Below, piece after piece: positions 1 to 12,315 of a stretch of 64,000 bases of DNA. Location of the stretch: the NCBI RefSeq assembly GCF_037325665.1, contig NC_090259.1, positions 36,005,914 to 36,069,913 of the forward strand, read 5' to 3'. The stretch is from Littorina saxatilis. Lineage: Eukaryota; Mollusca; Gastropoda; Littorinimorpha; Littorinidae. Below the pieces are notes generated by a model, which worked only from the letters and a program-made list of their open reading frames with translations, ran no database searches and was not told where the DNA came from. The translations under genes were made by a program, and so were the position numbers. Numbering within the stretch: the stretch's first letter is position 1; every line of letters begins with the position of its first letter.

Positions 1-572
1 ACATCTCTTCAACACAATCTGCATCTTGTCCCATCGTGATTTCTGTCGGCAAAGAACATGTGGTTCTCAACTCACAAGACCAATTTGTCATCTTCCAGTG
101 TGAAATTCTGATCTGCCCCAAGTACGTGCAATAAAATGTAGAAGCGATAATCTGAAAAAAATCTGTTCGCGTGAACGCTGCCACGTTGTCATCAGTCCAA
201 TGTCTTTTATCCAGAGCAGGGACGAACACACTTTTTCATCAGCAGTTTGTTATGTTTATCCGCAGACTGCTTTCCATTACTTGTCTGTTTTAGATTGACT
301 CGTATGGTTCTTCAGCCAGGCAAGAAGTGCTTGTTTACAGTGACACGTTCTCACGCACGACATGTCGTAAATGCAAGTTCTAACGATTGTTTTTTATTGC
401 ACTGATAGAGAATGTCGATAGTTGTAAACTTCTGACATTTCCTAATGTTTATTTCATTATTTTGCATACGGATATGGCTAATAAGTGGATAATCTGTTAC
501 GACACGAAACGCGTTCTAAATCCGGGAAGGGAGGCTACTCCAGCGTACTGTCAGGTGTGTTCTAATATTACA
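1..572. other. unannotated left edge
   Basis: I see no exon, RNA gene or repeat boundary that I can support here. The open frames are short and of no recognisable composition. Confidence 0.4.
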
Positions 573-675
573 CAAGTATGTTGTGTAGATTTTTTTTATC
601 AATTTATTTAGATTTAAAAAAAATTGCTTTTCCAGGGGTAGGCAACTCTAAGAGAATGATCCCATGTCGTGTATG

Positions 676-732
<57 letters not shown>

Positions 733-739
733 AACTCCA
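573..739. repeat. 167-bp direct repeat, left copy, with (GT)n
   Basis: This stretch ends in a long GT microsatellite followed by ccaactcca. It recurs at 2003-2169 with the same length and, by eye, the same bases, including the number of GT units. The copies flank 1263 bp of other sequence. Such identity implies a very recent duplication, gene conversion or an assembly artefact. Confidence 0.85.
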
Positions 740-1785
740 CAGTAAGCCTCCCGTAAACCATCACAGATACGGTCAGGCTTTTACACACAGTACAAACACC
801 CTTTCATTTAAACACTCACCGATTGAGAACATCCTAGGTGCCCTCCGTAAAGAGCGAACAATTTTCAAAGAATTTATTTTTGCGTGGTTTATCTTACCCC
901 TGAGCCATCGTGAACCCGTGTGATCCAGTTTCCCTTTTTCACAATGTAGTCGTCAGTTAGTTATTTGAATGCGACGCGATGTGAGCTTATTTACAATAGC
1001 ACGTTTTTATGCACGAAACAAACGGCGGTGGTTCACAAGAAACTCTAGCGATGGCTTTTGACTGTTGAGAGGAACGGCGATATGCATAAACCGTCGTCTG
1101 CTACGACCCTTGCGTGACCCTGCTTCCGGGCTTTTCTTTTTTCAAACTTTCACAACTTCGAATTGTACTGATCTTGTCTTGATGAAAAAGAATTATTTTA
1201 TGATCAAAGAATGTTTGTGTAACAAGCTGTCAATTTATTATTTAGATTTTAAAAGTTAGGTCTAGCGCAAAAACGCACCACGGTCCAAAACATTTTGATA
1301 ATCATCGATTCACGGCTATCGCCAGTTTACATCGATAGAATGAGACCCGAAGGGAAGTAACTCATGTTTGACCTGAGTTCAGGATGAGTCCAAAAAGTGT
1401 TCGAGACAATCTGGAAAAGTAATTCTTTAAAAATTGCTCGCTCTTTACGTAGGGCACCTATAGGATGTTCCCGTTTGGTGAGCGTTCAAATGGAAGGGTG
1501 TTTGTACTGTGTTTAAAAGCCTGACAGTATCTGTGATGGTTTACGGGAGGCTTACTGTCCGGACGTGATTTCCGGTATTGAATATTCATAACAGCCGTCC
1601 AGCACCAAAACGAGGCGCCATTGTTGTAGAGGACCAAGTCCACGAAAATAAATTCTTTGAACATTTCTCACGCTCGACAGAAAGCAGCCAGGATGTTCCC
1701 GTTCGGTGAGCGTTCAAATGGAAGTATGCTTGTACTGTATGTAGACGCTCGAGGAGCTCTGTGATGGTTTACGGGAGGCTTACTG
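740..1785. mobile_element. non-autonomous DNA element with 27-bp terminal inverted repeats
   Basis: The element starts with cagtaagcctcccg at 740-766 directly after the 167-bp repeat. The exact reverse complement of those 27 bases closes it at 1759-1785, and another perfect reverse copy lies at 1531-1557. The arms extend imperfectly for about 120-150 bp (740-890 against about 1435-1557). There is no transposase frame, so it is a MITE or foldback-type element. The third arm suggests insertion of a related copy or a tandem end. I cannot assign the superfamily. Confidence 0.7.
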
Positions 1786-2002
1786 TGCCTTTAAAACAGT
1801 CAGTACTTTAGAAAGGGACATAACTTGGACTCCGGATATAACATCACCCGCGCGTAAAAGTGACGTTATAACCGATGAACCGGATACAGCGTCACCACGT
1901 ATAACGTCGCTCAAAAACATCCCCCGAGGGGTGACGTAATATCCGAAGTCGACTGTATCGCCATTGTATTTATATGTTTTCAACTGACAATAGAGCACTT
2001 TG

Positions 2003-2105
2003 CAAGTATGTTGTGTAGATTTTTTTTATCAATTTATTTAGATTTAAAAAAAATTGCTTTTCCAGGGGTAGGCAACTCTAAGAGAATGATCCCATGTCGT
2101 GTATG

Positions 2106-2162
<57 letters not shown>

Positions 2163-2169
2163 AACTCCA
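2003..2169. repeat. 167-bp direct repeat, right copy, with (GT)n
   Basis: This is the second copy of the repeat at 573-739. Between the inverted-repeat element and this copy, bases 1786-2002 are unrelated single-copy-looking sequence with several acgt-rich words. Confidence 0.85.
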
Positions 2170-2320
2170 AGTTCCAAGATTTGTTGCCATTCACGGCAGC
2201 TGTATAAAACTGGACACTGGGCAATTTGACTGTAAAATGTATTTTGTAATACACATTTATTTGTATCATAGCACATCACATTCACAATAAATTAAATGCA
2301 CATTGAAACAAATCAAGAAA

Positions 2321-3901
2321 TCTATATATATACAACTTGTGTCTGTGTGTGTGTGTGTGTGTTCGCGATGCACGGCCAAAGTTCTCGATGGATCTGCTTC
2401 AAATTTGGTGGGCATATTCAGGTAGACCCCGGACACAACCTGGTCGATGAGAATTTTCAACACGTGCTCTCAGCGCGCAGCGCTGAACCGATTTTGGTTT
2501 TTCTGTTCATCTTCCCAGATCCATTCCCAGTAACTCTTCCTTATCTTCTCCAGTGTTTTGCGTTTATCTCCCTTCCTTCGTGTGGCGTCAATCCATATTC
2601 CCGTTACTACGTTACTATTTTTAGAATGTCACTGCACTGTCCAGAACGCTTTCCTTGCACCCGTAAGTTGTCCTCACTGTAAAAGTGCAAAGGTCGAATC
2701 AATTTATAGCCACGCGAAAAATACACTGTCATCTATCTCTATAGAGATACATATATATATATATACGGCTTCTCTGTGTGTGTGTGTGTGGGCAACACCT
2801 GTGGATTGTAGAGTTCTGTTTGTGATGTGGTCTGACGGCTTTGGTGTGTCTGTATGTTCGGGCCTTCCTTTGAGAAGCCATAACAGTTATTATAGGGCTT
2901 ACAAATAAGCTCTAAAATTCTCAATCCCGTTTGAGTGGACTTCGCCTTCAAAGGTGATTGTGGTGTTTCGGCACTCGGTTACATTTGGCGTTGTCGACAG
3001 GGATGGGACTCGACATGAAATGTTCAGGCCACTGAATCATTTTCGTGCTGTTCCCATTCCACCAACCTGGGAGGGACCTAAGCTTGGCGGGTCCATGGTT
3101 CGGAACTTTGGGGACAAAGTTCATTCAAAGGGGGTCGAGTGTGACAGGGAGACTACCGTCGCCCTTCACAGCAGACTCTGCAAAGTTGTTCGCCTTAGAA
3201 GTTGTGGGCTCTCCTTGCATGTACCCGTAAGTTGTCCTCACTGTAAAAGTGCAAAGGTCGAATCTATTTATCGAAAAATCCACTGTCATCTATCTCTATA
3301 TATTTATATATATAGATAGATATATACGGCTTCTGTGTGTGTGTGTGTGTGGAGGCAACACCTGTGGATTGTAGAGTTCTGTTTGTGATGGGGTCTGGCG
3401 GCTTTTGTCTGTATGTCCTCTTATTTGCTCATCTATTTGGTTTTATTGGTGATCCTGAAAGGTTCCACTTTTTAACTCGATTTGAATTAAAAAAAAAATC
3501 ATTTTACAAACCCGTTATTCAAGATATAGAATACAGACTTATAATTCTTACCAAGAAACATCTTAACTACTTTTCATTTTAACAAATTCCACAGAGCATT
3601 ATCAACTCAACCCCACCCCCTGCCCTCCTCTCCTTATGTTTTGTTTCTTTCTTTCCTCTTTTTGAAAGCGGACAAACACTCAAGTCCTTAATGGCTCAAA
3701 ACCGTAGGACTTTTAATATTAATTTTAACTGTATGTTCTGGCCTTTGAGAAGCCATAACAGTTAATATAGGGCTTAGAAATAAGCTCTAAAATTCTCAAT
3801 CCCGTTTGAGAGGACTTCGCCTTCAAAGGTGATTGTGGTGAACCGCCACACTGTCTGTCTCCGTCTCGCGATTCACCTGGCTTCGCCGGGTATTCCTCTG
3901 G
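2321..3901 (+). mobile_element. Helitron-like non-autonomous element, internally duplicated
   Basis: The 5' end is TCTATATATATAC. The 3' end is a GC-rich hairpin (cctggcttcgccggg) followed by tattcctCTGG, which fits the hairpin plus CTRR end of Helitrons. Inside, a block of about 165 bp at 2660-2825 recurs at 3224-3390, and a block at 2893-2965 recurs at 3768-3840, so the element was partly duplicated. A retroposon fragment sits at 3416-3729. There is no Rep/helicase frame. Bases 2330-2640 match the start of the element at 6669-7274, so this may be two or more elements side by side. Confidence 0.5.
3416..3729 (+). mobile_element. 5'-truncated retroposon fragment, copy 1
   Basis: This is nearly identical to 16347-16660 and of the same length (314 bp). 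The copies share the right end and differ at the left, as expected of 5' truncation. A short tgtatg flanks this copy on both sides (3410-3415 and 3730-3735). It contains no coding frame and is probably the 3' tail of a LINE or SINE-like family. Confidence 0.65.
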
Positions 3902-4261
3902 TATATATGTGGTGGAGCGCATGCGGGTGTTGCAATTACAAAAAAGCGAGAGGGAGAGAGTACACAAACAATAAAAAGTTTGAATACATTGAATGATGTT
4001 CTCTGTCCTCTTTATTGCATAACACTCACGCACGCAATCACCAAGCATTTAAAATAAAAGTTAAAAATAGGTTCGTCAGACTAATGCTACTTTTCAATAA
4101 ACATTTTCAACACTTAGTCTGAAAAAGGTGGAAACACATACTCAAAAATGTGGTGTCAGAAGTGGGGTGAGGCACAGTTCTACAACGAAAAAGTTCTGTT
4201 GCCACAACACTATAAAGTCACTGGTGTAACGTGTGCTCTAAAACACGCTATTAAACACGGT

Positions 4262-4432
4262 AGTAAAACACTACCTAGAACTAACACGCTATGCTATACA
4301 TACACGGTGGTAAAGCACGCTATGGTATACATGCACGGTAGTAAAACACGCTATGCTATACCTACACGGTAGTAAAACATACACGCTATGATAAACATAC
4401 ACGCTATGATAAACATACACGCTATCCCACCA
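4262..4432. repeat. short minisatellite
   Basis: Degenerate tandem units of the type acacgctatg plus tatacatacacggtagtaaa repeat several times, shortening to a unit of about 19 bp at the right. No gene overlaps it. Confidence 0.7.
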
Positions 4433-5500
4433 AGAGTCCGCTCGGCTGGGAAAACAAAAAGTAAAAGCAAAGTCAGTAATTACCAAAACGACAATTCATA
4501 TCAAAGTATCATCTCACACAGTCATCAACACCACAATTACAATCATTCAAGTTCCAGTATTACATCATGCATGTTTGGTTTACTCAATCTTATCATTGGC
4601 CTTCTCTTCTGTTGTTAATTACACATCATTTTATTACAGCTGTCAATTTCCAGACAAAACAACAGACCATTTAGCCAAATCCAATATTGGCCCGAGAGGG
4701 GACCAACTTTCTGTGCTTGCTGAGATCTAATTCCAACACATTTACATGACTAAAGAACAATCAAATTATTGTGCCAATTCCAAAGAAGGTGTACCGATAA
4801 CAAAAGGTCTATTCTCACCTGGTCTACATCATCTCTGGACACGAAACACTCCCTGGTTCACAACAGCATTCGGTTCCAGGACATACAGCCAACACACACT
4901 CCATCACTCCAATTGGTACACACCAACACACTTTTTCACTTCACAAATGCATCACAAATGCATAATTCATCCAAAGGCCGGCAAGGCTTGACATGTTCTT
5001 TCTCTGCCAGTCCAGGCCACAAGTGCGCGTTTGTTTCAACTTTGGCCGAGTTCATTACAACTTTTACTCATTTTAGTCGGGAAAAGGGGAAGGGGGAAGA
5101 GCGGGGTCCTATATGACGCTGCTTGATTATGCGTCGCCACCCCAAACCTTCTTTTATCAATACGATCTAAACTAATTTAACTTATTAAGAACAAAACTAA
5201 GCATTCCCCATTCAGGAATATTCAAACAAATGCATAGTCTGTGTGTTTTCATTCAAACCGAACACGCAGACGTAACCGATAGACACAAGCTGACACCCCT
5301 GTCTGTGAAATGACGAAACCCTAAAACCTACGTCATACCTACGTCATACCTACGATAACAGCCTACGACGAAATACAGGCGCTAGAAATTATAATTCTAT
5401 TGACACAGTCACACAATGTCAATACAGATTTCTCTCACTCACCACATATATATATATTGATACTCTCCCCTCGGGGCATATTCTCTTGGTGAAACTCTGT
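4433..5500. other. unannotated stretch
   Basis: I see no gene or mobile-element boundary here. Open frames on the plus strand up to 115 codons have no recognisable domain and no splice context. Confidence 0.35.
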
Positions 5501-5503
5501 CCT

Positions 5504-5780
5504 GTCAGAGGAGGGTCTGATTTTCCCAATAGGGCTGTCTGTGAAGGGACACATTTTTTTTGTGTCCTCTCTCTTTTGCTCTGCAAAGAGATTTTAACAA
5601 ATCTCAGAAGAAAGTCTCTTCTGATATATAAAATATCAGAAGTTGTGAAAGAAACAATTGAAAGTCAGAAGAGACTTTCTTCCGATATTTGTTAAAGTCT
5701 CTTAGCAGAGAAACAGAGAGAAATAAGTATCCCTTCACAGACTGTGAGCTTATTGGGAGCATCAGACCCTCCTCAAGGGG
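5504..5780. repeat. long imperfect foldback
   Basis: The left arm (about 5504-5632) and right arm (about 5668-5780) are imperfect reverse complements. Matching blocks include agaggagggtctga/tcagaccctcct, gtgaaggga/tcccttcac, gctctgcaaagaga/tctcttagcagag and tcagaagaaagtctcttctg/cagaagagactttcttc. The loop is about 35 bp. Part of the right arm recurs at 6357-6420. It is probably a foldback element. Confidence 0.65.
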
Positions 5781-6421
5781 GACCGAGATTTACGAAGCAA
5801 AGTTCCTTTGTGGGGGACATATCACAAGGTAATCTAGTCCTGAGGAGGACCATTGTTTTTGTACCTAGACCAGACATGTGTTTCGACACTATTGTGTCTC
5901 ATCAGTGGTCAGGTGGTACTGATGGCGAGAGTTGTCAACCCATGGTATCCAACTAAGCAAACCACTCTCTGAATGGTAGCTTCTGTTGACATGGGAGACT
6001 ACCCTCATCTGACAACCCCAAGGGGATATCTGTGAAGGGAAACACTTTGATTTAAGGCCAAAAAGTGGAATTGATATTTATTAAGAAAGAATTTAGACAA
6101 GTTTTAACCAAGAAATTAAGTTAAAACAAGGAAAATTTGAAAAAGCCTAAAGGGAGGTAACTCTGTACCAGCCTGCAGATCCAGAAATGGATACGCGAAC
6201 AAGTTAGATCTAATTTTGAAAAGGTTAAACAGAAAAAGCGATCAACTTTTCACTGCTGTTCAACACAGGACTTGGTAAAGAAGAAGTTTTCTGCAAGACT
6301 TGTTCAATTGGATCGCTTTAAAGGCGATGCAACTTTCACGGTGACCACATTATAAAACATCAGAAATTGTGAAAGAAACAATTGCAAGTCAGCAGAGACT
6401 TTCTTCCGAGATTTGTTAAAA
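5781..6421. other. unannotated stretch ending in a foldback-related copy
   Basis: No coding signal is recognised. The last 60 bases repeat the inner right arm of the neighbouring foldback, directly before a Helitron-like 5' end. Confidence 0.4.
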
Positions 6422-6629
6422 TCTATCTATATCTATATACGGCTTGTGTCTGTCTGTCTGTCTGTCTGTGTGTTCGCGATTCACGGCCAAAGTTCTCGAT
6501 GGATCTGCTTCAAATTTGGTGGGCATATTCAGGTAGACCCCGGACACAATCGTGGCTCCCTTCCTTCGTACGGTGCGCCGGCTTTTCTTCCTGGCGAAGC
6601 CGTACCCGGCGAAGCGGGTATTCATCTAG
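6422..6629 (+). mobile_element. Helitron-like short element
   Basis: The 5' end TCTATCTATATC follows a host A. The 3' end has GC-rich cggcgaagc words, then ttcatCTAG before a host T. That is the A/T insertion site and CTRR terminus expected of Helitrons. At 208 bp it can only be non-autonomous. The interior (cggccaaagttctcgatgg onward) is shared with 2330 and 6720. Confidence 0.65.
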
Positions 6630-6668
6630 TATATATATATACAAAAAGGAATGAGATTTGTTAAAATA

Positions 6669-7274
6669 TCTATATATATATATGGCTTGTGTCTGTCTGT
6701 GTGTGTGTGTGTGTGTGTGTTCGCGATGCACGGCCAAAGTTCTCGATGGATCTGCTTCAAATTTGGTGGGCATATTCAGGTAGACCCCGGACACAACCTG
6801 GTCGATGAGAATTTTCAACACGTGCTCTCAGCGCGCAGCGCTGAACCGATTTTGGTTTTTCTGTTCATCTTCCCAGATCCATTCCCAGTAACTCTTCCTT
6901 ATCTTCTCCAGTGTTTTGCGCTTATCTCCCTTCCTTCGTGTGGTGTCAATCCATATTCCCGTTACTATTTTTAGAAGGTCACTGTCCACAACGCTCAATC
7001 CATATTCCCGTTACTATTTTTAGAAGGTCACTGTCCACAACGCTTTCATCCTGGCGAAGCCGGGTATTACTCTTCCTTATCTTCTCCAGTGTTTTGCGCG
7101 TTTATCTCCCTTCCTTCGTGTGGCGTCAATCGCGTACGGTGCGCCACTCACCCGGCGAAGCCGGCGTACGGTGCGCCACTCACCCGGCAAAGCCGGGTAC
7201 CCGGCGAAGCCAGGTATTCGGCTCTACTTCTTCCCGGCGAAGCCGGCTACCCGGTGAAGCGGGTATTCATCTAG
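6669..7274 (+). mobile_element. Helitron-like element with an array of 3' hairpins
   Basis: The 5' end is TCTATATATATATATGG after a host A, and the 3' end is gggtattcatCTAG before a host T. Between about 7040 and 7262 at least six short palindromes of the type cccggcgaagccggg occur, which are repeated versions of the terminal hairpin. There are no long frames of recognisable function. Confidence 0.65.
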
Positions 7275-7680
7275 TATATATATATATATATATATATACA
7301 CAAAAAGGAATGCTCATATAACATACAAATTGACTGCACAAAATTCAGACACAAAATCAGCACTAACATTTAGATCTAGTTTTGGCTAGGTCAGAGTACA
7401 TGTAGAGTGAAGAGCCAGGCATTCCTAAAATGGCTCCAAACATGAATTATCACAGACTGCTTTTTAACTAGGACTGCATGTTCACAGAAACCTGAGTACA
7501 CAAACCATAATGTGAGTGTAGAGTCATACAAATGCAGTTAACTGCTTACCTGCAATTGTTACATACAACATTAAATGGAATAAACCTTCTTGTGACCTTT
7601 TTGCAAGTACAGTCACTGTAAAAAGCCAATCAGAGGGATGTCTAATTATGTTTAAATTAAATAGATATATCTATTAATAA

Positions 7681-8277
7681 GCTCCCATGGGGTCGCCTTC
7701 ACGCGGCGGGAGCGTTTAAACAGAGCTACCCCACCCCTTTACTTCTCTTCTTTTGTCTTATTTCTGCCTTACCAGTCCTTTCACCTATATTTCCTTCCAA
7801 GAAAACTCTCCCTAATATTCCCTGCAGTTTTCCAATTCTTTTCTTGTTGTCTTATTTCTACCTGACTGGATCCATCACCTTTATTTCACTTACCAAAAGT
7901 CTTCTTTTCCACATCCTTATTTCTCTGCACCCCGCATGTCGTAAGAGGCGACTAACGGATTCTGTTTCTCCTTTTACCCTTGTTAAGTGGTTCTTGTATA
8001 GAATATAGTCAATGTTTGTAAAGATTTTAGTCAAGCAGTATGTAAGAAATGTTTAGTCCTTTGTACTGGAAACTTGCATTCTCCCAGTAAGGTCATATAT
8101 TGTACTACGTTGCAAGCCCCTGGAGCAATTTTTTGATTAGTGCTTTTGTGAACAAGAAACACTTAACAAGTGGCTCTATCCCATCTCCCCCCTTTCCCCT
8201 ATCCCATTTCCCCTAGTCGCGATGTAACCTTCGTGGTTGAAAACGACGTTAAACACCAAATAAAGAAAGAAAGAAAG
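7681..8277 (+). mobile_element. SINE, long form (597 bp)
   Basis: This full-length copy is flanked by a 12-bp target duplication, atctattaataa, at 7669-7680 and 8278-8289. It ends in the repeated AAAG tail. Its 3' two-thirds (from catgtcgtaagaggcgac) match the copies at 14062, 25103, 26069 and 56158. Its head (gctcccatggggtcgcc) differs from theirs, and it carries a block of about 200 bp (cttctcttcttttgtctta onward) that only the 25103 copy shares. Confidence 0.85.
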
Positions 8278-8289
8278 ATCTATTAATAA

Positions 8290-9201
8290 CCTTGATATCT
8301 GAACCGTTTCACAATATGTCACTTTAGAATCAGACACAAGTAATCAAAAGCACAGGAATTTTTATTTTTTTAATCAGGAAAAAATACAGATTACAATTAA
8401 ATAACTTTTGTGTAGTTATTGCAATTTCAGGCAGAATTATTTATTAATTCATTGGATTTTTAAGTTTATGAACTGAGATGTAAAACTTTCAATGAATTGT
8501 AATAACAAAAAAGTAGTTGCCACAATGCCGCTTCAACTTTTTTTAAGGGATAGGTATGATGTAATCAAACACTTTTATCAAAAACTAAAAAAAACTGTGG
8601 CAGACTTAATATGTAAAGTTTCATAAACATCTGTCCAGTAGTTGTTTTTGGAATTGCTTTACACACACACATGGGCTTACATTGTAAAACAGCAAAAGGT
8701 GTGAGCATGAACAAGGTGTGAAGGTGATTGTTCATGAAGTAAGAAAGGCTAAAAAATATGTTCATCAGTGCAATTATGTTCAAATGCCATCCTAGTTTTT
8801 CTGCTGCAAGTCCCCCTCCCTCAAAAACTGTAAAGGGGAAAAAAGTTAGTTTTTTCTACAGATTCACTAAACCAAACCTGTCAGCCGAGTGACAAGCAAG
8901 TCTGCTGACGTAATGAGTCACCTTTGTGTCTTTCACACATTTTGTGCAAGCATATTATTGAGAGTTTGTTGAGATGTGTTACATCCAACATTTAGCCAAC
9001 ACATAATCTATGTAGAAATGCAAAGCAATCACTGCACTTATTTTCCTCTCCATCAGGGCGTTTGCAGCAGCCAGAAATGCCATCAGTGCCAAAAGCATTC
9101 TTTGCGTGGAGCACATCACTACAGAAAGAATGTGTGCAGAAAATACAGTGCAGTGCAAATAATACCTTGTCAAGGTACCAAGATATTTTTTGTTGACAGT
9201 A
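8290..9201. other. unannotated AT-rich stretch
   Basis: Only short frames occur, without domain similarity. It could be intergenic DNA 3' of LRRIQ3. I see no repeat boundary. Confidence 0.4.
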
Positions 9202-9406
9202 CAGTGGAACCCAACTTTTCAGACCTCTAAAAAATCTGAGAAAATCAGGATTTTAGAAGGAAGTCTTAATGAGGGTAAGTTACAGAGGTTATAAATAGAA
9301 AGTGTGAGGAATGAGGATCTTGAAAGGGAGGGAGTTGTAAAAATATAAAAAATATATATATTTTTTTTTTTTGGGGGGGGGGGGTTAAACAGGGGGGATT
9401 CCACTG
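9202..9406. mobile_element. pogo/Tigger-like MITE, 205 bp
   Basis: The ends cagtggaaccc and ggattccactg are imperfect inverted repeats flanked by TA on both sides (9200-9201, 9407-9408). The CAGTGGA terminus with a TA target is typical of pogo-group elements. The centre is low-complexity T- and G-runs. Confidence 0.65.
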
Positions 9407-9408
9407 TA

Positions 9409-10210
9409 TGTTTTGATTTTGGTGTAGAATGTTTAGATCTATGTAAAAAGTAGTGCATGACAGAGAAATAGTGCTAGGATCATGCACTTTCCACTGCCAC
9501 TTGGGCAGTTGGATTTAATTGGGATTTTGAAGATTTCTTTTTCTGTTCAGAACATTTTGCAGCACAGATCAAGTCTGTTGTGTAAAAATAGAACAGCTAT
9601 CTTTAATGAGAAATATAGTGTTTTTTGTGTGTGTGTTTGTTGCTTCATCTGACCCAAACCTCCCATGAATAAGACAATCTGTGGTAATCAGCTGCATTAT
9701 GATGGGGTCAGTCTTGGACACTGAGTTGAAGGATCATTTTATAAACTAATATAAATGAAACATGTGTTGCTTAAAATTTAAAAAAAGTCTATTTATAATT
9801 ACCTTGCAGCTTAGTGTCGCGATCATTACACGTTTTGCAACAAGGGTATGTTTGGCTTGAGGATGGGTAATATTTGCCTGAGCCACTCTGACCTACGTAG
9901 TATAAACTGCAGGAATGTTCAAAACATTGTGTCTAAATACAGGGGTGGGATTTCTTCCGGATTTCCGTCCCAGGAAGATTGTTGGCATTTTTTTTTATAC
10001 CTATTTTTGTTAATCCCTGGCAGCTGCTGTTTACACTCCTTCAGTGAACAGGTCAACTACCTTTCACCAGTGACATGTGGCATGTCAATGACATGTCATC
10101 CTGGCGAATGTGGCATCTTAGTTGCTATCTATTTGAAAACTCTGCTCACCCACAACTTTATATACCCTTCTTGCAGGGATTCAGAGACCTTCAGTGGTGT
10201 GGTAGAAAAA
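9409..10210. other. unannotated stretch
   Basis: A plus-strand frame of 124 codons from 9848 has no recognisable domain, and I do not call it a gene. The word caggggtgggatttc near 9940 resembles a repeat end, but I found no matching partner. Confidence 0.35.
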
Positions 10211-10214
10211 ATGT

Positions 10215-11485
10215 GCTTTTAATTCAAGCTATGATTCAACAATAATTTTTGAATATAACTCCTGAAATGATGAATTGAAAAGCAGCATCAGAAGACTGTG
10301 TAGAGAATTAGCAAGGGATATAACTCGGGTGGTTTCTGTTTTTGTCTAAACCTTCTTCTTTTATAACCTGAGCAGTTAGCCCTTTTGAAGGTGTTTAATT
10401 GAAACAAACTGACTTGAAACTTGTTTTTCATTTGGTTCAAGCTATGGTTCAACAATTATTTGAGAATATACCACCTGCAGTTATAAAATCATAAGCTACA
10501 AGTAAAAATGTGTAGTATAAGGGAGGTGACTGTTATTACATGTATCTGTGTTTGCTTTGTTTGCATGGCGATTTTCCTTTAATGCAGTAAACATTTGTTT
10601 TAAACAAAGACAAAACTAGGTGATAAAATCAAACACCTTCCAATATAGAGGTTTTTGATTTTCTGCAATCATTCATTCCCCCCCCCCCCCCCAAAAAAAA
10701 AAAACCCCAACAAATTGTGCTGTTTTCAGTTTTAAAGCCAGGAGAGGCTCAAATAGCAACTCGTGAATTGCTAAAAATTCACTTTCAGCTGGTTAGTTAC
10801 AAATACCTTCAAGTTAACAAGATTTTTTTACTTTTGTGCATCTCCAATTTTAAGATTTTGTTTAAGCTTATACAGTCCTGAGACATCCTGCTTGCTGGCT
10901 CGCGCGCAGAGAACAATTTTCCCTCTTTATCTTCACTCTCGCTTGCTGCAAAATCCCTCTTGCGGAGTTTTTTTTTAGACAGGCCAGGCACTGGTTTTCC
11001 CTTGACTGTATAGGGGCTTCTAAAAAAACCTCTTGAAATGTTTTTACAACTTGTTTTTGTAGACCCCCTAGCAAGAGTGATACAACCAAACATCTTCAAG
11101 TATAGAGGTTCTTGATTTTGTGCATTCTCCCCCCCCCCCCCCCCCCCCCCTATTTGTTGTTGTTTGTTAATTGCTGTTATCAGCTTTAAAGCCAGCAGAG
11201 GCTCAAATAGCCCCCTCATGAAATGCTAAAATGAATTTTCAGCTGGTCAGTTACAAAAACCTTCAAGTTTACAAAATGTATATATTATGCATCTCCAAAA
11301 AAAAGCTTGTTTGTTCTAAAATTTAAAGTCAGGAGAGGCCACCTAAACCCTCCCTAAAATGCTAAAATTCATTTTCGGATGGGGGGCGCTGCCCCCCTAG
11401 ACCCCCCCAGCAAGGGCGCTGCCCCTGCACCCTGCCGGAGCCCTGGCAGCCCCTGGACCCCGGCCTTCCAAAATGTTCAGTCCTG
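10215..11485. repeat. tandem-like repeat block with poly-C runs
   Basis: A unit containing aaagccaggagaggctcaaatag and ttcagctggt-agttaca recurs around 10730-10830, 11190-11280 and 11310-11370. A smaller duplicated unit (caagctatgattcaacaat) lies at 10215 and 10432. Poly-C runs occur at 10679-10692 and 11129-11150. The block ends in a CCCC-rich tail (11380-11485) of the same family as 58430-58603, where a copy sits inside a DIRS-type element. Confidence 0.65.
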
Positions 11486-12315
11486 GCAATAATTAGAAAG
11501 ATCAAGGTTGGTATTAATGTATCAGAACAAATGTATGCACTCTTTTATTACTATGTATATTGCTATATTCATGCAGCTAATAGTATGCTAAGATTACTTG
11601 GTAAAAAATGTGTTCAGTGGCACTGCATTCATTAAAAATCAAATATGTTTTTCATATATCTGCTTCCTGGATTTCACACTATAGGTTACACAAATAGCCA
11701 CAGACTACACATACAACGGCTCAGCAAATTCATAATACAATATCTAGGGCTGGCAGTTGAGAATATATGAGAAGTAAGCAAATCACACAGTTAACAAAAG
11801 TATGGAAATTCAGAGAGTATACATTTCTGAATAAAATCATTGATTTGTTTTCTCTTGCGAACAGTTTTTAGAAAAACGCACAGATTATTTATTTTCACAG
11901 ACAGAGTTTAGAAAAACACACAGAAATATAATTAAGAAATGCTTAAAGCATCAAATAATAGAGACAGCCTTGGATTTCCATTAAAGTTAAAAGGAATCAG
12001 CAGTGTTTTATTCACAGAAACTTGCACTAGTTGGGTTGTCTTTAAAGTTAAGTGGAGTCAGCAGTGTTTGAATAAAAAGAGAAACTATAGCATCTCTCTG
12101 TAGGGTGACTGAAATGAATCACACGATTCACCAAGATGATATATTCCCTGTCTTGTTTTTCTCCCTCATGCCTTCAAACTGAATACATTCACACATTAAC
12201 AAGTAGTGAAAACTGATTCTGTACAATGTCTTCTTTATCAATATTATTCAAGAAACTTGCAAACATATTTACATGCTTCAATTTCAAAACAGTACGTACT
12301 TCATGCATAAACAAA

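Noticed and set aside
2034-2285. Frames with (TH)n or (VC)n
   Set aside because: Translations of the GT microsatellite.
2954-3319. Captured host-gene fragment in the Helitron-like element
   Set aside because: The 121-codon frame has a protein-like look in places (DRDGTRHEMF), but I recognise no family and the right part overlaps the internal repeat.
9848-10222. 124-codon plus-strand frame as a gene
   Set aside because: No domain, no splice context, and repeat-like sequence around it.
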